Assembly: GCF_947501405.1 (NCBI RefSeq)
Contig: NZ_CANMVK010000001.1
Location: forward strand, 1,178,001 to 1,242,000
Source of the DNA: an uncultured Hoeflea sp.
GTDB lineage: Bacteria > Pseudomonadota > Alphaproteobacteria > Rhizobiales > Rhizobiaceae
DNA: 64,000 bases
Reading direction: 5' to 3'
Part shown: in pieces, positions 18,316 to 27,740 of the stretch
Layout: every line of letters starts with the position of its first letter
Position numbering within the stretch: position 1 is the first letter of the stretch
Program-made: the position numbers and the translations under genes
The notes under the pieces: model-generated
Told to the model about the DNA's origin: nothing
Databases searched by the model: none
The model's input: the letters and a program-made list of their open reading frames with translations, nothing else

Positions 18316-19059
18316 TCAGCGACAGTCCAGCGGCCTGACTGCGACGGTCTGGACAATCTCGCTGTGATCGTCGGTGGCGATGAAACGGACTGGAGCATCG
18401 CCGTCGAAAACTGCGCAGGTGAGATGACCGCTATGAACCGCGCCGGTATCGATGGCGATGCGGCCAGGATACAGTTCGGGCAGCGCCGACGCTGTGATGG
18501 TGTGGCCGTGGACCACGATCTTGGCAAAGGGGCCGGGGTGGCCGAGAAACCTCTCGCGAATCCAGCGCGTGGTTTCGGGATTCTGTTGCGAAAGCGGCGT
18601 GTCGGGGTCGATGCCGGCATGGACAAAGACATGGGTCTTTGTCTCCACCATCCAGTCGGCCGCCCGCAAAGCCGAAATGTGCGAGGGAAAATCACGGCTC
18701 AGGCGCACGGCAATCTGGTCGACCGGATCGGTCTCATCAAACCCATAGGAGCGCAGTGTCGCGACCCCGCCATTGGGCAGCCAGCGCCGGGCCGCGGCCT
18801 CGCGGTCGCCGGTCTTTTCGATGCTGCGGAGCAGAAATTCTTCGTGGTTGCCGAGTATGAGCCGTGAGCCGGGGAATTCGGCGAGCGTCCTGATGACGAG
18901 ATCAAGGCATTGGCGGCTTTCGGGTCCGCGGTCGATCAGGTCGCCGAGGAAGATGATGCGTAAGCGGCGTGAACCGGCATCGCTGCGAATCGCCGCCAGC
19001 AGCGCCGAAAGCAAATCGCGCCGTCCGTGCACATCGCCGATGGCGTAGGTGAGCAACAT
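18316..19059 (-). CDS. metallophosphoesterase, PPP-type serine/threonine phosphatase
   Basis: A 247-residue protein, counting from the Met before LLTYAIGDVHGR. The PPP metal motifs are complete: GDVHGR at residues 8-13, GDLIDRGP near 53, GNHEEF near 86, and later histidines in HAGID and VHGHT. These bind two metals and cleave phosphoesters; bacterial members dephosphorylate proteins or small nucleotides. It is convergent with the antiporter gene, with 40 bases between. An upstream Met would add 13 residues with no motif, so the shorter start is preferred. Confidence 0.85.
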   Translation of the reverse strand: MLLTYAIGDVHGRRDLLSALLAAIRSDAGSRRLRIIFLGDLIDRGPESRQCLDLVIRTLAEFPGSRLILGNHEEFLLRSIEKTGDREAAARRWLPNGGVATLRSYGFDETDPVDQIAVRLSRDFPSHISALRAADWMVETKTHVFVHAGIDPDTPLSQQNPETTRWIRERFLGHPGPFAKIVVHGHTITASALPELYPGRIAIDTGAVHSGHLTCAVFDGDAPVRFIATDDHSEIVQTVAVRPLDCR

Positions 19060-19320
19060 GGCGCGACCGTAGCGCGCAGGAAGCCGTGGCGGAAGCAAAA
19101 TCAGCGGGTTGGCAGGGGCGCCTCACATGATTGATTGCCTTGGCTTCCGGCTGCATCGCACCGGTATCGCGCCGGATCTGGCACCGGTTCGGCAAGATCA
19201 CTTGGGACTTTTTGCCTCCGTGGGGTTGTGCAAACGCCGCGCGACCGGCAAGTAACGTCTCAAACGCCGCATCCTGCGGCCTGCCGCATCGGCATTTCTT
19301 CCAACCAGGATCATTTCGGT

Positions 19321-19698
19321 TTGAAAAAGCAAGTACGCACGACCTTCACCGACCGCCGCCAGGACGCCATGGACGCCAAGAAGAAGCTTCTGGAAAAGAT
19401 GAAGGCGGCGCCGAAGGCTGACGATCCCGAGATGATCGCCCGGCGCGCCGAGCGTGAGGCCATTGCCAGGGCGCGCGAAGAACGCCGCGCCGAACGCGAG
19501 CGGTTGAAGGCCGAGGAGCAGGCGCGCAAGGCTGAAGAGGATGCCGCTGCAGCGGAAGCGGCCTATGCGCTCGCCAATGCCGAAGCCATCGCCCGCGAGG
19601 CCGAAGAAAAAGCCCGCGCCGCGCGCGCCATCGCCGACATGGCCGCCATGAAAGAAAAGCGCGACAAACGCTACGCGGCGCGCAAAGCGCGGGGGTAG
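19321..19698 (+). CDS. DUF6481 family charged coiled-coil protein
   Basis: A 125-residue protein made almost wholly of Ala, Glu, Arg and Lys, beginning KKQVRTTFTDRRQDAMDAKK and continuing as one long helix. This matches DUF6481, a small alphaproteobacterial family of unknown function. The start is set at TTG 19321, 12 bases after CCAGGA, because this gives the family N-terminus; an ATG at 19369 would cut it off, and the long upstream frame is not conserved. It closes the core-genome stretch before the accessory island. Confidence 0.7.
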   Translation: MKKQVRTTFTDRRQDAMDAKKKLLEKMKAAPKADDPEMIARRAEREAIARAREERRAERERLKAEEQARKAEEDAAAAEAAYALANAEAIAREAEEKARAARAIADMAAMKEKRDKRYAARKARG

Positions 19699-19712
19699 GT
19701 CCGACCTCTCTT

Positions 19713-19799
19713 CTTTCGGGAGAGAAAAGGCGCGGTGCTGCCTCGTACCGCTTCAGTGCTTTAGCCAACGCCTGAGTGTCGGCAATTGCAGGTAAGGGG
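19713..19799 (+). repeat. degenerate dispersed repeat, copy A
   Basis: An intergenic segment resembling 21691-21760. Shared blocks in the same order are CTTT-GGGAGAG-AA, TTCAG-GC-TTAGCC, AGTG and TTGCAGGT-AGGGG. The two copies have diverged and differ in spacing. They bracket the SGNH-like gene and the DUF559 remnant. The rest of the 19699-20051 gap shows no convincing gene. Confidence 0.55.
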
Positions 19800-20051
19800 A
19801 TCGTTGCAGGTTTCACTGCCCCCAAACAACAAAATTGCTAGTTGGCTGGCGCTGGCTCTGCGATTTTGTATCCTCGCCCGGCAAAGGGAGCTCGGGTGCT
19901 GCAGCGCGTAAAATCGCCTGGCACTGCGCGTAGAGCCGCTTGGAGTATGCCCCAAACCGGGGTTCTCACTAGGCATCTCATCCGAAAGATCCCCACAATT
20001 GACGTCAATGGTCTAACTTGGTAGCTCAAGTTTTTTGAGGTGGTACTCGGT

Positions 20052-21371
20052 GTGTCCAGAGCTTTTGCAGTCTTTCTCGTCAGTGTTCTTGCCGTCTCCG
20101 TCGCACTTGGATTGACGGTGTCGTCACCGCTAAGGTGCAGCCCTTCCTTGTCGGCTTATTCAGGAATCAAGAGTCTGATCGATGCTAATACGCGCGACGT
20201 CACCCATTTGTTTTTGGGCGATGGCACCAGCGATGAATTGGGAGAGCAAGCGCATTTGATGGCACTTCACTATGCCAAGATCTATCGCAAATTCAGTGTT
20301 CACTACTTCTCGTTCAACAGCGAGGCCGGTCGCTATGATGAGCCAGTTGAACTCAGCAAAGGCACCGGCCCTCACGTTATCCGTTTTTACAATGCCTCTG
20401 TGTTCGGCTCAAATCTGATCAATTGGCTTGGCGTGCGGCATAAGGAAGCCGTCGAGTCGATTGAACCCGACGTAATCGATCTGAACTTCGGCATCAACAT
20501 TGCAGCGTTGATGGATGCGGAACAAGCCAAGAAGTCGTTCCTGGACGGGATCATGCAATTGTGGCGCACACACCCGGGCGTGCCCATCGCAATGCATCTC
20601 CAGCAACCTTTTCGCGACGATGACAAAATGGCGTCGGTCATAACTGCTCAGCTAAGTCTTGCGTCAGAATTTCCCCAGATCACGCTTGTTGACTCATATT
20701 CACCGTTCATCGAGGCGGGTAAACGAGTTAGCCTGTATATAAACGACTTCCAAACAACCACCGCCGGAACCGCCAAGCTCTACAATTCGAGACGTGACGT
20801 CTTCCACTGCAGCAATTCATCAACCCTGAAACAGCCCCGCCTCGGACGGTCATGGATCAATACAAGACTCGGCGAAAACCTGATCCGCAACGCCAGTCTT
20901 GAGACCATTGATGGCAAGGTCGGAAGTGGTTGGGCTGTTTACGGCGATGGCGATTATTCCTACGATACCGGCAATGCTTTTGGACAAAGGCTGTATTCGT
21001 TTCGGCTCTCGTCAGAAAAAATCGCCTATGTCGAACAACTCTTCGATGCAGATCAACTCGCCGCAGCAAGAGGAAAGAAGCTCTGGTTCGGAGCCAGGGT
21101 GTTTGTCGAGCCAGGAGGACCGGCGCACTCGGGTATTCTGCGGGTCAGTCATGACGGGACTGGCGCCAAAACTGCTTCAGAATCCTTTCGCTTTAATCCC
21201 GGTGATGGTGCTGGGTACTGGCGGGATGTACATGTGCCGGACTTTGAAATCCCGCATGATGCATCGCTTGTGGCGGTGCGTATTTATGGCTCGGCAAATG
21301 ACGAACCGGGCACCGTTTATGTCGATTCCGTGCGTGGTGGCGTCTACACCGAGGAGACGCCGAAGGATTAG
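20052..21371 (+). CDS. exported SGNH-like protein with C-terminal beta domain, function unknown
   Basis: About 439 residues from GTG 20052, which lies 11 bases after TGAGG; a GTG at 20040 adds four residues. Residues 1-25 form a hydrophobic export segment. The N-terminal half resembles an SGNH/GDSL fold: LFLGDGTSDE (block I position), IDLNFGINIAAL (like the Asn block), and NDFQTTTAGTAKLYN in place of the usual Asp-His block, where a His is not evident. The C-terminal 150 residues, from ENLIRNASLE, look like a carbohydrate-binding beta sandwich. Base composition is less GC-rich than neighbours. It stands alone between repeat copies. A role in cell-surface polysaccharide modification is a guess. 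Confidence 0.6.
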   Translation: MSRAFAVFLVSVLAVSVALGLTVSSPLRCSPSLSAYSGIKSLIDANTRDVTHLFLGDGTSDELGEQAHLMALHYAKIYRKFSVHYFSFNSEAGRYDEPVELSKGTGPHVIRFYNASVFGSNLINWLGVRHKEAVESIEPDVIDLNFGINIAALMDAEQAKKSFLDGIMQLWRTHPGVPIAMHLQQPFRDDDKMASVITAQLSLASEFPQITLVDSYSPFIEAGKRVSLYINDFQTTTAGTAKLYNSRRDVFHCSNSSTLKQPRLGRSWINTRLGENLIRNASLETIDGKVGSGWAVYGDGDYSYDTGNAFGQRLYSFRLSSEKIAYVEQLFDADQLAAARGKKLWFGARVFVEPGGPAHSGILRVSHDGTGAKTASESFRFNPGDGAGYWRDVHVPDFEIPHDASLVAVRIYGSANDEPGTVYVDSVRGGVYTEETPKD

Positions 21372-21393
21372 CGACGATCAGCGCGTCCAGTGA

Positions 21394-21630
21394 AGCCAGG
21401 CGCAGTTCAAGTCCAGTCCTCGGGGTTTCGTTTCTTTCGAAGCCAAGCTGATCGTCGAGGTTGACGGCTGGCGGTATGCCGACAGTGGGCATGATTGCCG
21501 ACGCGACGCCGCGCTTGAAGCGGATGGCTTTCGGATTTTACGCTTTTGGAATGAAGAGGTGCAAACCAATCTGGATGGCGTCTGCCTGACGATCCTTGCG
21601 GAACTCAGAAATACTGGCGAAGGGCAATGA
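21394..21630 (+). pseudogene. 5'-truncated DUF559 endonuclease-like remnant
   Basis: An open frame without a start, reading SFEAKLIVEVDGWRYADSGH, then ALEADGFRILRFWNEEV and a final LTILAELRNTGEGQ before TGA. This is the C-terminal half of DUF559 (restriction-endonuclease-like/Vsr-like fold), with the EAKLIVEVDG strand and the GFRILRFWN strand intact. The N-terminal part, which normally holds the RRxxTxAE segment, is missing: a TGA lies directly upstream in frame at 21391. I therefore call it a gene fragment. It abuts the SGNH-like gene and repeat copy B. Confidence 0.75.
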
Positions 21631-22049
21631 TCCCACCTCTCGCCATAGTGAGGGAGGTTCTTTGACGGTGATGCCGGCTCCTCCTCTTCCCTTTGTGGGA
21701 GAGGAAGCGATTTCAGCGCCTTAGCCCGTAGGCCAAGTGCTAGAAGTTGCAGGTGAGGGGGCTGTCCGGAGTTCGCTTGCCGTCGTTCGTCGAGGCTGCA
21801 GCCATACATTTCTCCATCAATTCGCGATATCTCCTTCGAAAGGGGGTGATCAGATTGAAGGCACCGTCATTCTCAACTTCCTCCATTAGGGGTGAAGTGA
21901 CGAGATCTCAACAAACCTCCCCTCAAGGAGAAGTGGGGACGTTCATTCACCACAAATTTATCGAATTGGTGCTTGCTACAATGGAGATTAGCTATATTGC
22001 ACTGGCGAATTATGTGCCAATATTTGAAGTCATCGTGAATTTTCAATAA
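21631..22049. other. gene-free stretch in the accessory island
   Basis: No supported gene is seen here. It holds repeat copy B, a further repeat-like piece near 21927 (CCTCCCCTCAAGGAGAAG) and an AT-rich tract that leads to the end of the SIR2-like gene. A 100-codon plus-strand frame at 21747-22049 runs through the repeat and has no protein character. Confidence 0.6.
21691..21760 (+). repeat. degenerate dispersed repeat, copy B
   Basis: Partner of the copy at 19713-19799, with the same ordered blocks ending TTGCAGGTGAGGGG. It lies 60 bases after the DUF559 remnant. Such short repeats next to DUF559 genes are common in rhizobial intergenic DNA, as far as I recall. Confidence 0.55.
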
Positions 22050-23114
22050 CTAGGACATTATGCTTTTTCCGTATTTATAGAATAGTTCCGTGCATATTAT
22101 TTTGTTGTCCAAAATATATCTCCCAGCTTTTGAAGCTTTTGCCTTGTTGTCGAGCATGCAAAGGTCTTTAAGTTGGTGCAGGATTACATCTCTGTCTGGA
22201 TCAGAGATTCCAAATGCAGTAGCTATGACCCTGTTTGTATCTCTCGTGCGCTTTGGTTGAAGCAGTTGCATGTTTGACTCGCCGAATGAGAAACCAAGAA
22301 AGATCAATTGATCGGCCTCATGTATGGCCGCACGGATTGCGCTAAGCTCTTCTGCATCCTCGATTTGCTCTGAAAATGTGAGAATGGATTGAGATATTTC
22401 ATACAGATTTCGCTTGTTTCCGCCCCCAAATTCAAGGCTTGGCAGATCTGAATTTTGCCATGGCAGTTTTCCTATTTGTCCATAAGGGTGAAGAAAACTG
22501 GCATTGTTTATCAATTCCGAAGCGGTATTTTCGTCCACTTTGTAGTAGTTTTGAATGCATTTGTGAATATAAAATTCTAAGCTTCTATCATAATTGAAAA
22601 TTACAAACCTGATGTTGCTAAACAGAAGATCAAGAGAGGATTTCTTCGTTCTTTCGGTGAGTGATTGAAAAAAACTCTGTATCCAGTTGTTTTCAAATTT
22701 GCTCCAGTTTAATTCGGGTGAGTCTTCGGCTTCCTGAAAGCGTCGCCAGCATGCCTTTTCTGAGTCGATAAGACATGAGGCGATCCCGAGTTTAGCCATG
22801 CGGGTAACAAGAATACTTTCTTGATTTTCAACAAAATTATCGATCGAAATCGCTTGAGGCATTGCTTTTGCAATATGCCAGCCAGCGTAAAGATGCTCAT
22901 TGTATTCTTCTCTTTCCTCCGGTCCAGCGCGGTAGTCTGCGTATGAACGAAGTGCATCGGCGATCATATGATCACCATGAGTAGGTCGACTTACGCCATC
23001 GTACCTTATGTCCACTGATTTTGCGATTTGTTGCTTGAGATCTTTGCTGGTCGGAAAACCGAGTTCTAGGCTTGCGCCGGCTCCAACGATAAAAGTGGTT
23101 CTTGAGTTATACAA
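22050..23114 (-). CDS. stand-alone SIR2-like domain protein, candidate antiphage NADase
   Basis: A 354-residue protein in AT-rich DNA unlike its neighbours. SIR2 features are visible: nucleotide-binding FIVGAGASLELGFPTS at residues 8-23, SIDNF at 90-94, IFNYDRSLE at 172-180 with the catalytic-type Asn-Tyr-Asp, HPYGQIG at 209-215 with the SIR2 His, and IFLGFSFGESN at 271-281. The rest is not recognisable. There is no zinc finger, so it is not a classic deacetylase. Proteins of this kind cleave NAD+ in defence systems such as Thoeris, DSR and SIR2-pAgo, but no partner gene is adjacent. The start is TTG, ten residues before GAGAS; no better start exists. Confidence 0.72.
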   Translation of the reverse strand: MYNSRTTFIVGAGASLELGFPTSKDLKQQIAKSVDIRYDGVSRPTHGDHMIADALRSYADYRAGPEEREEYNEHLYAGWHIAKAMPQAISIDNFVENQESILVTRMAKLGIASCLIDSEKACWRRFQEAEDSPELNWSKFENNWIQSFFQSLTERTKKSSLDLLFSNIRFVIFNYDRSLEFYIHKCIQNYYKVDENTASELINNASFLHPYGQIGKLPWQNSDLPSLEFGGGNKRNLYEISQSILTFSEQIEDAEELSAIRAAIHEADQLIFLGFSFGESNMQLLQPKRTRDTNRVIATAFGISDPDRDVILHQLKDLCMLDNKAKASKAGRYILDNKIICTELFYKYGKSIMS

Positions 23115-23134
23115 TTTCAGTTCCCGAAGTTGTT

Positions 23135-23166
23135 AGCCCCGCACTTCGTCTCCGAGATGCGGGGCT
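23135..23166 (-). terminator. hairpin after nrdJ
   Basis: A perfect 9-bp stem, AGCCCCGCA and TGCGGGGCT, with a 14-base loop, about 45 bases after the nrdJ stop on the minus strand. The following bases are not a clean T-run. It lies directly upstream of the SIR2-like start and separates the two genes. Confidence 0.6.
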
Positions 23167-23210
23167 GAAAAGTCGGATGGTTGCTTTTGTTTTAAAGCGA
23201 AGTCTGGCAA

Positions 23211-26200
23211 TCAGCTACACCCGCTGGTCGCCCCGCAGGTGTCGCATTTCTCGCAAGTCCCATTCCTCACCATGGTGAAGTTCTGGCATTCGGAGCACAT
23301 GTTGCCGGTGTAGCCTTGCGCGATGGAGCGCATGCGGCGGTCGGCTTCGAGCTTTTTGGCGTCCGCCTTGGCGGTTGCCGCGTCCTCGGCGGCATCGTCG
23401 GAGAACAGCGTTTCCTCGATTTCGATCTCGGCGGCCAGTTCTCCCGCGCGCTCCTCGTAATCGCGCTTAAAGGCGGTGGCGCCTTCGCCGGCGATTGCCT
23501 CGGGCTCCGACCTTACGGCGAGATTGCCCGCGCCCTTGCCGGAGAAGGAGGCGGTGATCACCGAAGCGCCGGAGGAGGGGCTTCCAGCACCCGGATTGGG
23601 GCTTGCCGACTGGCCCTTGGGCTCGATCGCGCCGGCTGCAGCCGATCCCTGACCGGTGACAACCTTGAGTGAGGCGCCGCGGGTCAGACCCTTGGAGAAG
23701 GGCTGCGCCTTGCCTTCGGAAATGCCCTTGCCGAGTGCTGTGTTGCCGAAATCTGAGGTGTCGACATGGGCCAGATCATGGCGTTCGAGATAGGAGACCG
23801 CCAGTTCCCGGAAGATGTAATCGAGGATCGAGGTGGCGTTCTTGATCGCGTCATTGCCCTGCACCATGCCCGCGGGCTCGAATTTGGTGAAGGTGAAGGC
23901 CTCGACATACTCCTCCAGCGGCACGCCATATTGCAGGCCGAGCGAGATGGCGATGGCAAAATTGTTCATCATCGCGCGGAAGGCGGCGCCTTCCTTGTGC
24001 ATGTCGATGAAGATCTCGCCCAGACGCCCGTCGTCGAATTCGCCGGTGCGCAAATACACCTTATGGCCGCCGATCACGGCTTTCTGGGTGTAGCCCTTGC
24101 GGCGATTGGGCAGTTTTTCGCGGTCGCGGACAACTTTCTCGATTACCCGTTCGACGATCTTTTCGGTGATGGTGACGGCCTGGGCGGCGGTGGGCTGGGC
24201 CACCAGCGCCTCGATGGTGTCATCCTCGTCCTCTTCATCCTCGATCAGCGAGGCGTTGAGCGGCTGGCTGAGCTTGGAGCCGTCGCGGTAAAGCGCGTTG
24301 GCCTTGAGCGCCAGCTTCCACGACAGCATATAGGCGTTCTTGCAATCATCGACGGTGGCCTCATTGGCCATGTTGATGGTCTTGGAGATCGCGCCTGAGA
24401 TGAACGGCTGGGCCGCCGCCATCATGCGGATGTGGCTTTCCACCGACAAATAGCGCTTGCCGACCTTGCCGCAGGGATTGGCGCAATCGAACACCGGATA
24501 ATGCTCGGTCTTCAGGTGCGGCGCGCCTTCCAGCGTCATGGCTCCGCAAACGTGGATGTTGGCGGCCTCGATGTCCTTCTTCGCAAAGCCCAGGGCTGCG
24601 AGCATGTCGAATGAGAAATCATCCATCTGCTCGTCGGTGAAGCCGAGAACGGATTTGCAGAAATCCTCGCCCAGTGTCCACTTGTTGAAGATGAACTTGA
24701 TGTCGAAGGCGGCCTTGGTGGCGGCGTTCAGGGCTTCAATCTTCTCGTCGGTGAAGCCCTTGGCCTTGAGCGAGCCGGGATTGATGCCCGGCGCCTGATT
24801 CAAATTGCCGTGGCCCACCGCATAGGCCTCGATTTCGGCCAGTTGCGCTTCGGAATAGCCGAGCGTGCGAAGTGCTTCGGGCACCGCATTGTTGATGATC
24901 TTGAAGTAGCCGCCGCCGGCGAGCTTCTTGAATTTCACCAGCGCGAAATCCGGCTCGATCCCGGTGGTGTCGCAATCCATCACCAGACCGATGGTGCCGG
25001 TCGGTGCGATCACCGACACCTGGGCATTGCGGTAGCCGTTCTTTTCACCCAGTTCGAGCGCCTTGTCCCAGGCTGCCGTTGCATGGGTGATGAGGTCGGG
25101 ATCAGGGCAATCGCCATGGATCAGCGCCACCGGGTTGACCGAGAGTTTCTCATAGCCGGTATCCTCGCCACGGGCGGCGCGGCGGTGATTGCGGATCACC
25201 CGCAGCATGTTTTCGCGGTTGTCCTTGTAGCCGGGGAAGGCGCCGATCTCGCCGGCGATCTCAGCCGAGGTCGCGTAGGAGACGCCGGTCATGATCGCCG
25301 TCAGCGCGCCGCAGATGGCGCGGCCTTCCTTGGAATCATAGGGAATGCCGGTGGTCATCAGCAATCCGCCGATATTGGCGTAACCCAGACCCAGGGTGCG
25401 GTATTTGTAGCTCAGTTCGGCGATCTGGCGCGAGGGGAACTGCGCCATCATCACCGAGATTTCCAGCACCACCGTCCACAGCCGCACCGAATGCTCGAAA
25501 TCGGCGATGTCGATGCGCTTGGTTTCGGCGTCCTTGAAGCGCAGCAGGTTGAGTGAAGCCAGGTTGCAGGCCGTGTCGTCCAGGAACATGTATTCCGAGC
25601 ACGGATTGGAGGCGCGGATCGGACCGGCCGACGGGCAGGTGTGCCAGTCATTCATGGTGGTGTTGAAATGCAGGCCCGGATCGGCGGACGCCCAGGCGGC
25701 GTGGCCGATCTGCTCCCACAGGTCACGGGCCTTGAGCGTCTTCATCACCTTGCCGTCCTTGCGGGCGGTCAGATGCCAGTCGCCATCGGCCTCGACTTCG
25801 CGCAGGAAGTCATCCTTGATGGAAACCGAGTTGTTGGAGTTCTGGCCCGAAACCGTGAGATAGGCTTCCGAATCCCAGTCGGTGTCGTAGGTCTTGAACT
25901 CGATGTCGGTGTAGCCCTGGCGGGCGAACTGGATAACGCGCTTGACGTAGTTTTCGGGCACCTGGCTCTTCTTGGCGGCCTTAATCTCGCGCTTGAGGGC
26001 AGGATTCTGCTTGGGGTCGAAGCAGGCGTCATTGTCGGCCTCGCAATTGAGACAGGCCTTCATGATCGACTTGAGGTGACCGGCGACGACCTTGGAGCCG
26101 GTGACAAGGGCTGCTACCTTCTGCTCTTCCTTGACCTTCCAGTTGATGTAGTCCTCGATATCAGGGTGATCGATGTCGACCACCACCATCTTGGCGGCGC

Positions 26201-27026
26201 GGCGGGTGGTGCCGCCCGACTTGATGGCGCCGGCGGCGCGGTCGCCGATTTTCAGGAAGCTCATCAGCCCCGACGATTTGCCGCCGCCCGAGAGCCTTTC
26301 GCCTTCGCCGCGCAGATAAGAAAAGTTGGAGCCGGTGCCGGAGCCGTATTTGAACAGCCGCGCCTCGCGCACCCACAAATCCATGATGCCGTTGTCATTG
26401 ACCAGATCATCTTCGACCGACTGGATGAAGCAGGCATGCGGCTGCGGATGTTCATAGGAGGATTTCGACTTGGTCAGCTTGCCGGTGAAGGGGTCGACAT
26501 AGAAGTGGCCCTGGCCGGGGCCGTCGATGCCGTAAGCCCAGTGCAGGCCGGTGTTGAACCATTGCGGGCTATTGGGTGCGACGCGCTGGGTGGCGAGCAT
26601 ATAGGCGAGTTCGTCCATGAAGGCGCGGGCGTCGTCTTCGGACGTGAAATAGCCGCCTTTCCAGCCCCAATAGGTCCAGGTGCCGGCGAGCCGGTCAAAC
26701 ACCTGGCGAGCATCGGTCTCCGAGCCGTAGCGCTCGTCCTCCGGCAGTTCGGCAAGTGCTTTCTCGTCGGCGGTGGAGCGCCACAGCCAGGAGGGGACGG
26801 AGTTCTCTTCAACCTTCTTCAGGCGTGCGGGGACACCGGCCTTGCGGAAGTACTTCTGCGCCAGAATGTCGGCTGCGACCTGGCTGAACTGGACCGGCAC
26901 ATCGATGTCGGCCAGACGGAAGACGATGGAGCCGTCAGGGTTCCTGATCTCGCTCGTGGCCTTGCGGAATTCGATGTCGGCGTAAGCGGACTGGCCATCT
27001 TTGGTGAACCGTCGTTCAATGCGCAT
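23211..27026 (-). CDS. nrdJ: adenosylcobalamin-dependent ribonucleoside-diphosphate reductase (class II)
   Basis: A 1271-residue enzyme that makes deoxyribonucleotides, using coenzyme B12 and no oxygen-dependent radical partner. Key parts are [20 protein letters not shown], with the active-site Cys and finger-loop region, [16 protein letters not shown], and a C-terminal tail with paired cysteines ([19 protein letters not shown]) that binds metal or passes on reducing power. The length fits rhizobial NrdJ. The start is the Met of [12 protein letters not shown], preceded by AGAGGAA; a longer frame upstream is not conserved. A pair of NrdR boxes lies about 130-175 bases upstream. No B12 riboswitch was found. 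Confidence 0.96.
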   Translation of the reverse strand: MRIERRFTKDGQSAYADIEFRKATSEIRNPDGSIVFRLADIDVPVQFSQVAADILAQKYFRKAGVPARLKKVEENSVPSWLWRSTADEKALAELPEDERYGSETDARQVFDRLAGTWTYWGWKGGYFTSEDDARAFMDELAYMLATQRVAPNSPQWFNTGLHWAYGIDGPGQGHFYVDPFTGKLTKSKSSYEHPQPHACFIQSVEDDLVNDNGIMDLWVREARLFKYGSGTGSNFSYLRGEGERLSGGGKSSGLMSFLKIGDRAAGAIKSGGTTRRAAKMVVVDIDHPDIEDYINWKVKEEQKVAALVTGSKVVAGHLKSIMKACLNCEADNDACFDPKQNPALKREIKAAKKSQVPENYVKRVIQFARQGYTDIEFKTYDTDWDSEAYLTVSGQNSNNSVSIKDDFLREVEADGDWHLTARKDGKVMKTLKARDLWEQIGHAAWASADPGLHFNTTMNDWHTCPSAGPIRASNPCSEYMFLDDTACNLASLNLLRFKDAETKRIDIADFEHSVRLWTVVLEISVMMAQFPSRQIAELSYKYRTLGLGYANIGGLLMTTGIPYDSKEGRAICGALTAIMTGVSYATSAEIAGEIGAFPGYKDNRENMLRVIRNHRRAARGEDTGYEKLSVNPVALIHGDCPDPDLITHATAAWDKALELGEKNGYRNAQVSVIAPTGTIGLVMDCDTTGIEPDFALVKFKKLAGGGYFKIINNAVPEALRTLGYSEAQLAEIEAYAVGHGNLNQAPGINPGSLKAKGFTDEKIEALNAATKAAFDIKFIFNKWTLGEDFCKSVLGFTDEQMDDFSFDMLAALGFAKKDIEAANIHVCGAMTLEGAPHLKTEHYPVFDCANPCGKVGKRYLSVESHIRMMAAAQPFISGAISKTINMANEATVDDCKNAYMLSWKLALKANALYRDGSKLSQPLNASLIEDEEDEDDTIEALVAQPTAAQAVTITEKIVERVIEKVVRDREKLPNRRKGYTQKAVIGGHKVYLRTGEFDDGRLGEIFIDMHKEGAAFRAMMNNFAIAISLGLQYGVPLEEYVEAFTFTKFEPAGMVQGNDAIKNATSILDYIFRELAVSYLERHDLAHVDTSDFGNTALGKGISEGKAQPFSKGLTRGASLKVVTGQGSAAAGAIEPKGQSASPNPGAGSPSSGASVITASFSGKGAGNLAVRSEPEAIAGEGATAFKRDYEERAGELAAEIEIEETLFSDDAAEDAATAKADAKKLEADRRMRSIAQGYTGNMCSECQNFTMVRNGTCEKCDTCGATSGCS

Positions 27027-27153
27027 TGTGTTCCTCTTTTTATCACCCGCCGCCCGCGTTCCTCGCGTTGCGACAATATCTTCCCCGCAGGCCACGCAGT
27101 CATTGCACAGCCCGTTTCAACTCGGTCACAATCTGTGATTCCCCCGGTCGAGA

Positions 27154-27169
27154 ACCCTGTATCTTGTGG
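27154..27169 (-). promoter_or_regulatory. NrdR box 1 upstream of nrdJ
   Basis: ACCCTGTATCTTGTGG, 13 of 16 positions matching the NrdR-box consensus ACACWATATMTTGTGT. It is one of a pair; the gap to the next box is 15 bp, so centres are 31 bp apart, three helical turns, as is usual for NrdR. Confidence 0.75.
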
Positions 27170-27184
27170 TCAGGTTGGCTGCAA

Positions 27185-27200
27185 ACACTAAATATAGTAT
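27185..27200 (-). promoter_or_regulatory. NrdR box 2 upstream of nrdJ
   Basis: ACACTAAATATAGTAT, about 14 of 16 consensus positions, near-palindromic, on the same helical face as box 1. Together they indicate repression of nrdJ by the ATP/dATP-sensing NrdR protein, encoded elsewhere. Confidence 0.78.
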
Positions 27201-27431
27201 TAACAGCTTCTTGCCGCCAGCCCCAAACGTCACCCTGCGGCACAAAATTTTGGCTCAAATCATACCCCTCCGGCGACCGCGTGAGAGCACGCAGAACCAG
27301 AACTTCTGAACCGAAAATCTATGGATTTGGCTGGCCTCGAAACTCTCCAGCCGCGCCGCCGCCGCAACGTTCGTCCTATAAGCAGCGACTCGGGCGAATG
27401 CGTCAAGGGGTGGTTTGTGACGAATTTATGC

Positions 27432-27447
27432 ACACAATATCTTGTGG
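27432..27447 (-). promoter_or_regulatory. third, distal NrdR-like box
   Basis: ACACAATATCTTGTGG matches the NrdR consensus at 15 of 16 positions, better than the proximal pair, but stands alone about 230 bp further from nrdJ, with no partner at 31 bp. Confidence 0.5.
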
Positions 27448-27740
27448 CTGTGCATTGTGGAAAACGAGGACAACCCGCCCAATCGGGTCCGTCGGGACTA
27501 GCCTTTGGAAAAACCCTTGAGCACCGGGGCTTTGGCCGCTGGGCCAGGGGGATCGGCAAGCTGCCCAGGCCTCTATGAGACGATCAACGGCGATCCGGAA
27601 TCCTCAATGAGGATCGCAACCGGAGCGCCGGCGCATAGGGGGCGGGTGGAAATGGCGGGATGGGAGCTTGATGCGTCTGGCCGCGAAAGGGCCGCGCGAA
27701 CACCCGGGAACATGGCTTCGGGAGCAATCGACGGCTTGGC

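Larger units (their letters stand above)
27027..27740. other. 714-bp upstream region of nrdJ
   Basis: This gap holds the nrdJ promoter region with two adjacent NrdR boxes, a third isolated NrdR-like box at 27432-27447, and a GC stem GGCTGG/CCAGCC with a 12-base loop at about 27330-27353. I looked for a cobalamin riboswitch on the minus strand and saw none. No convincing gene is present; the open frames lack start signals and family character. Confidence 0.6.

Noticed and set aside
21747-22049. 100-codon plus-strand frame before the SIR2-like gene
   Set aside because: It begins within the degenerate repeat, has no ribosome-binding site and no protein-like composition.
27027-27740. Cobalamin riboswitch before the B12-dependent reductase
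   Set aside because: I looked for the B12-box and its flanking stems on the minus strand and found none; NrdR boxes explain regulation better.
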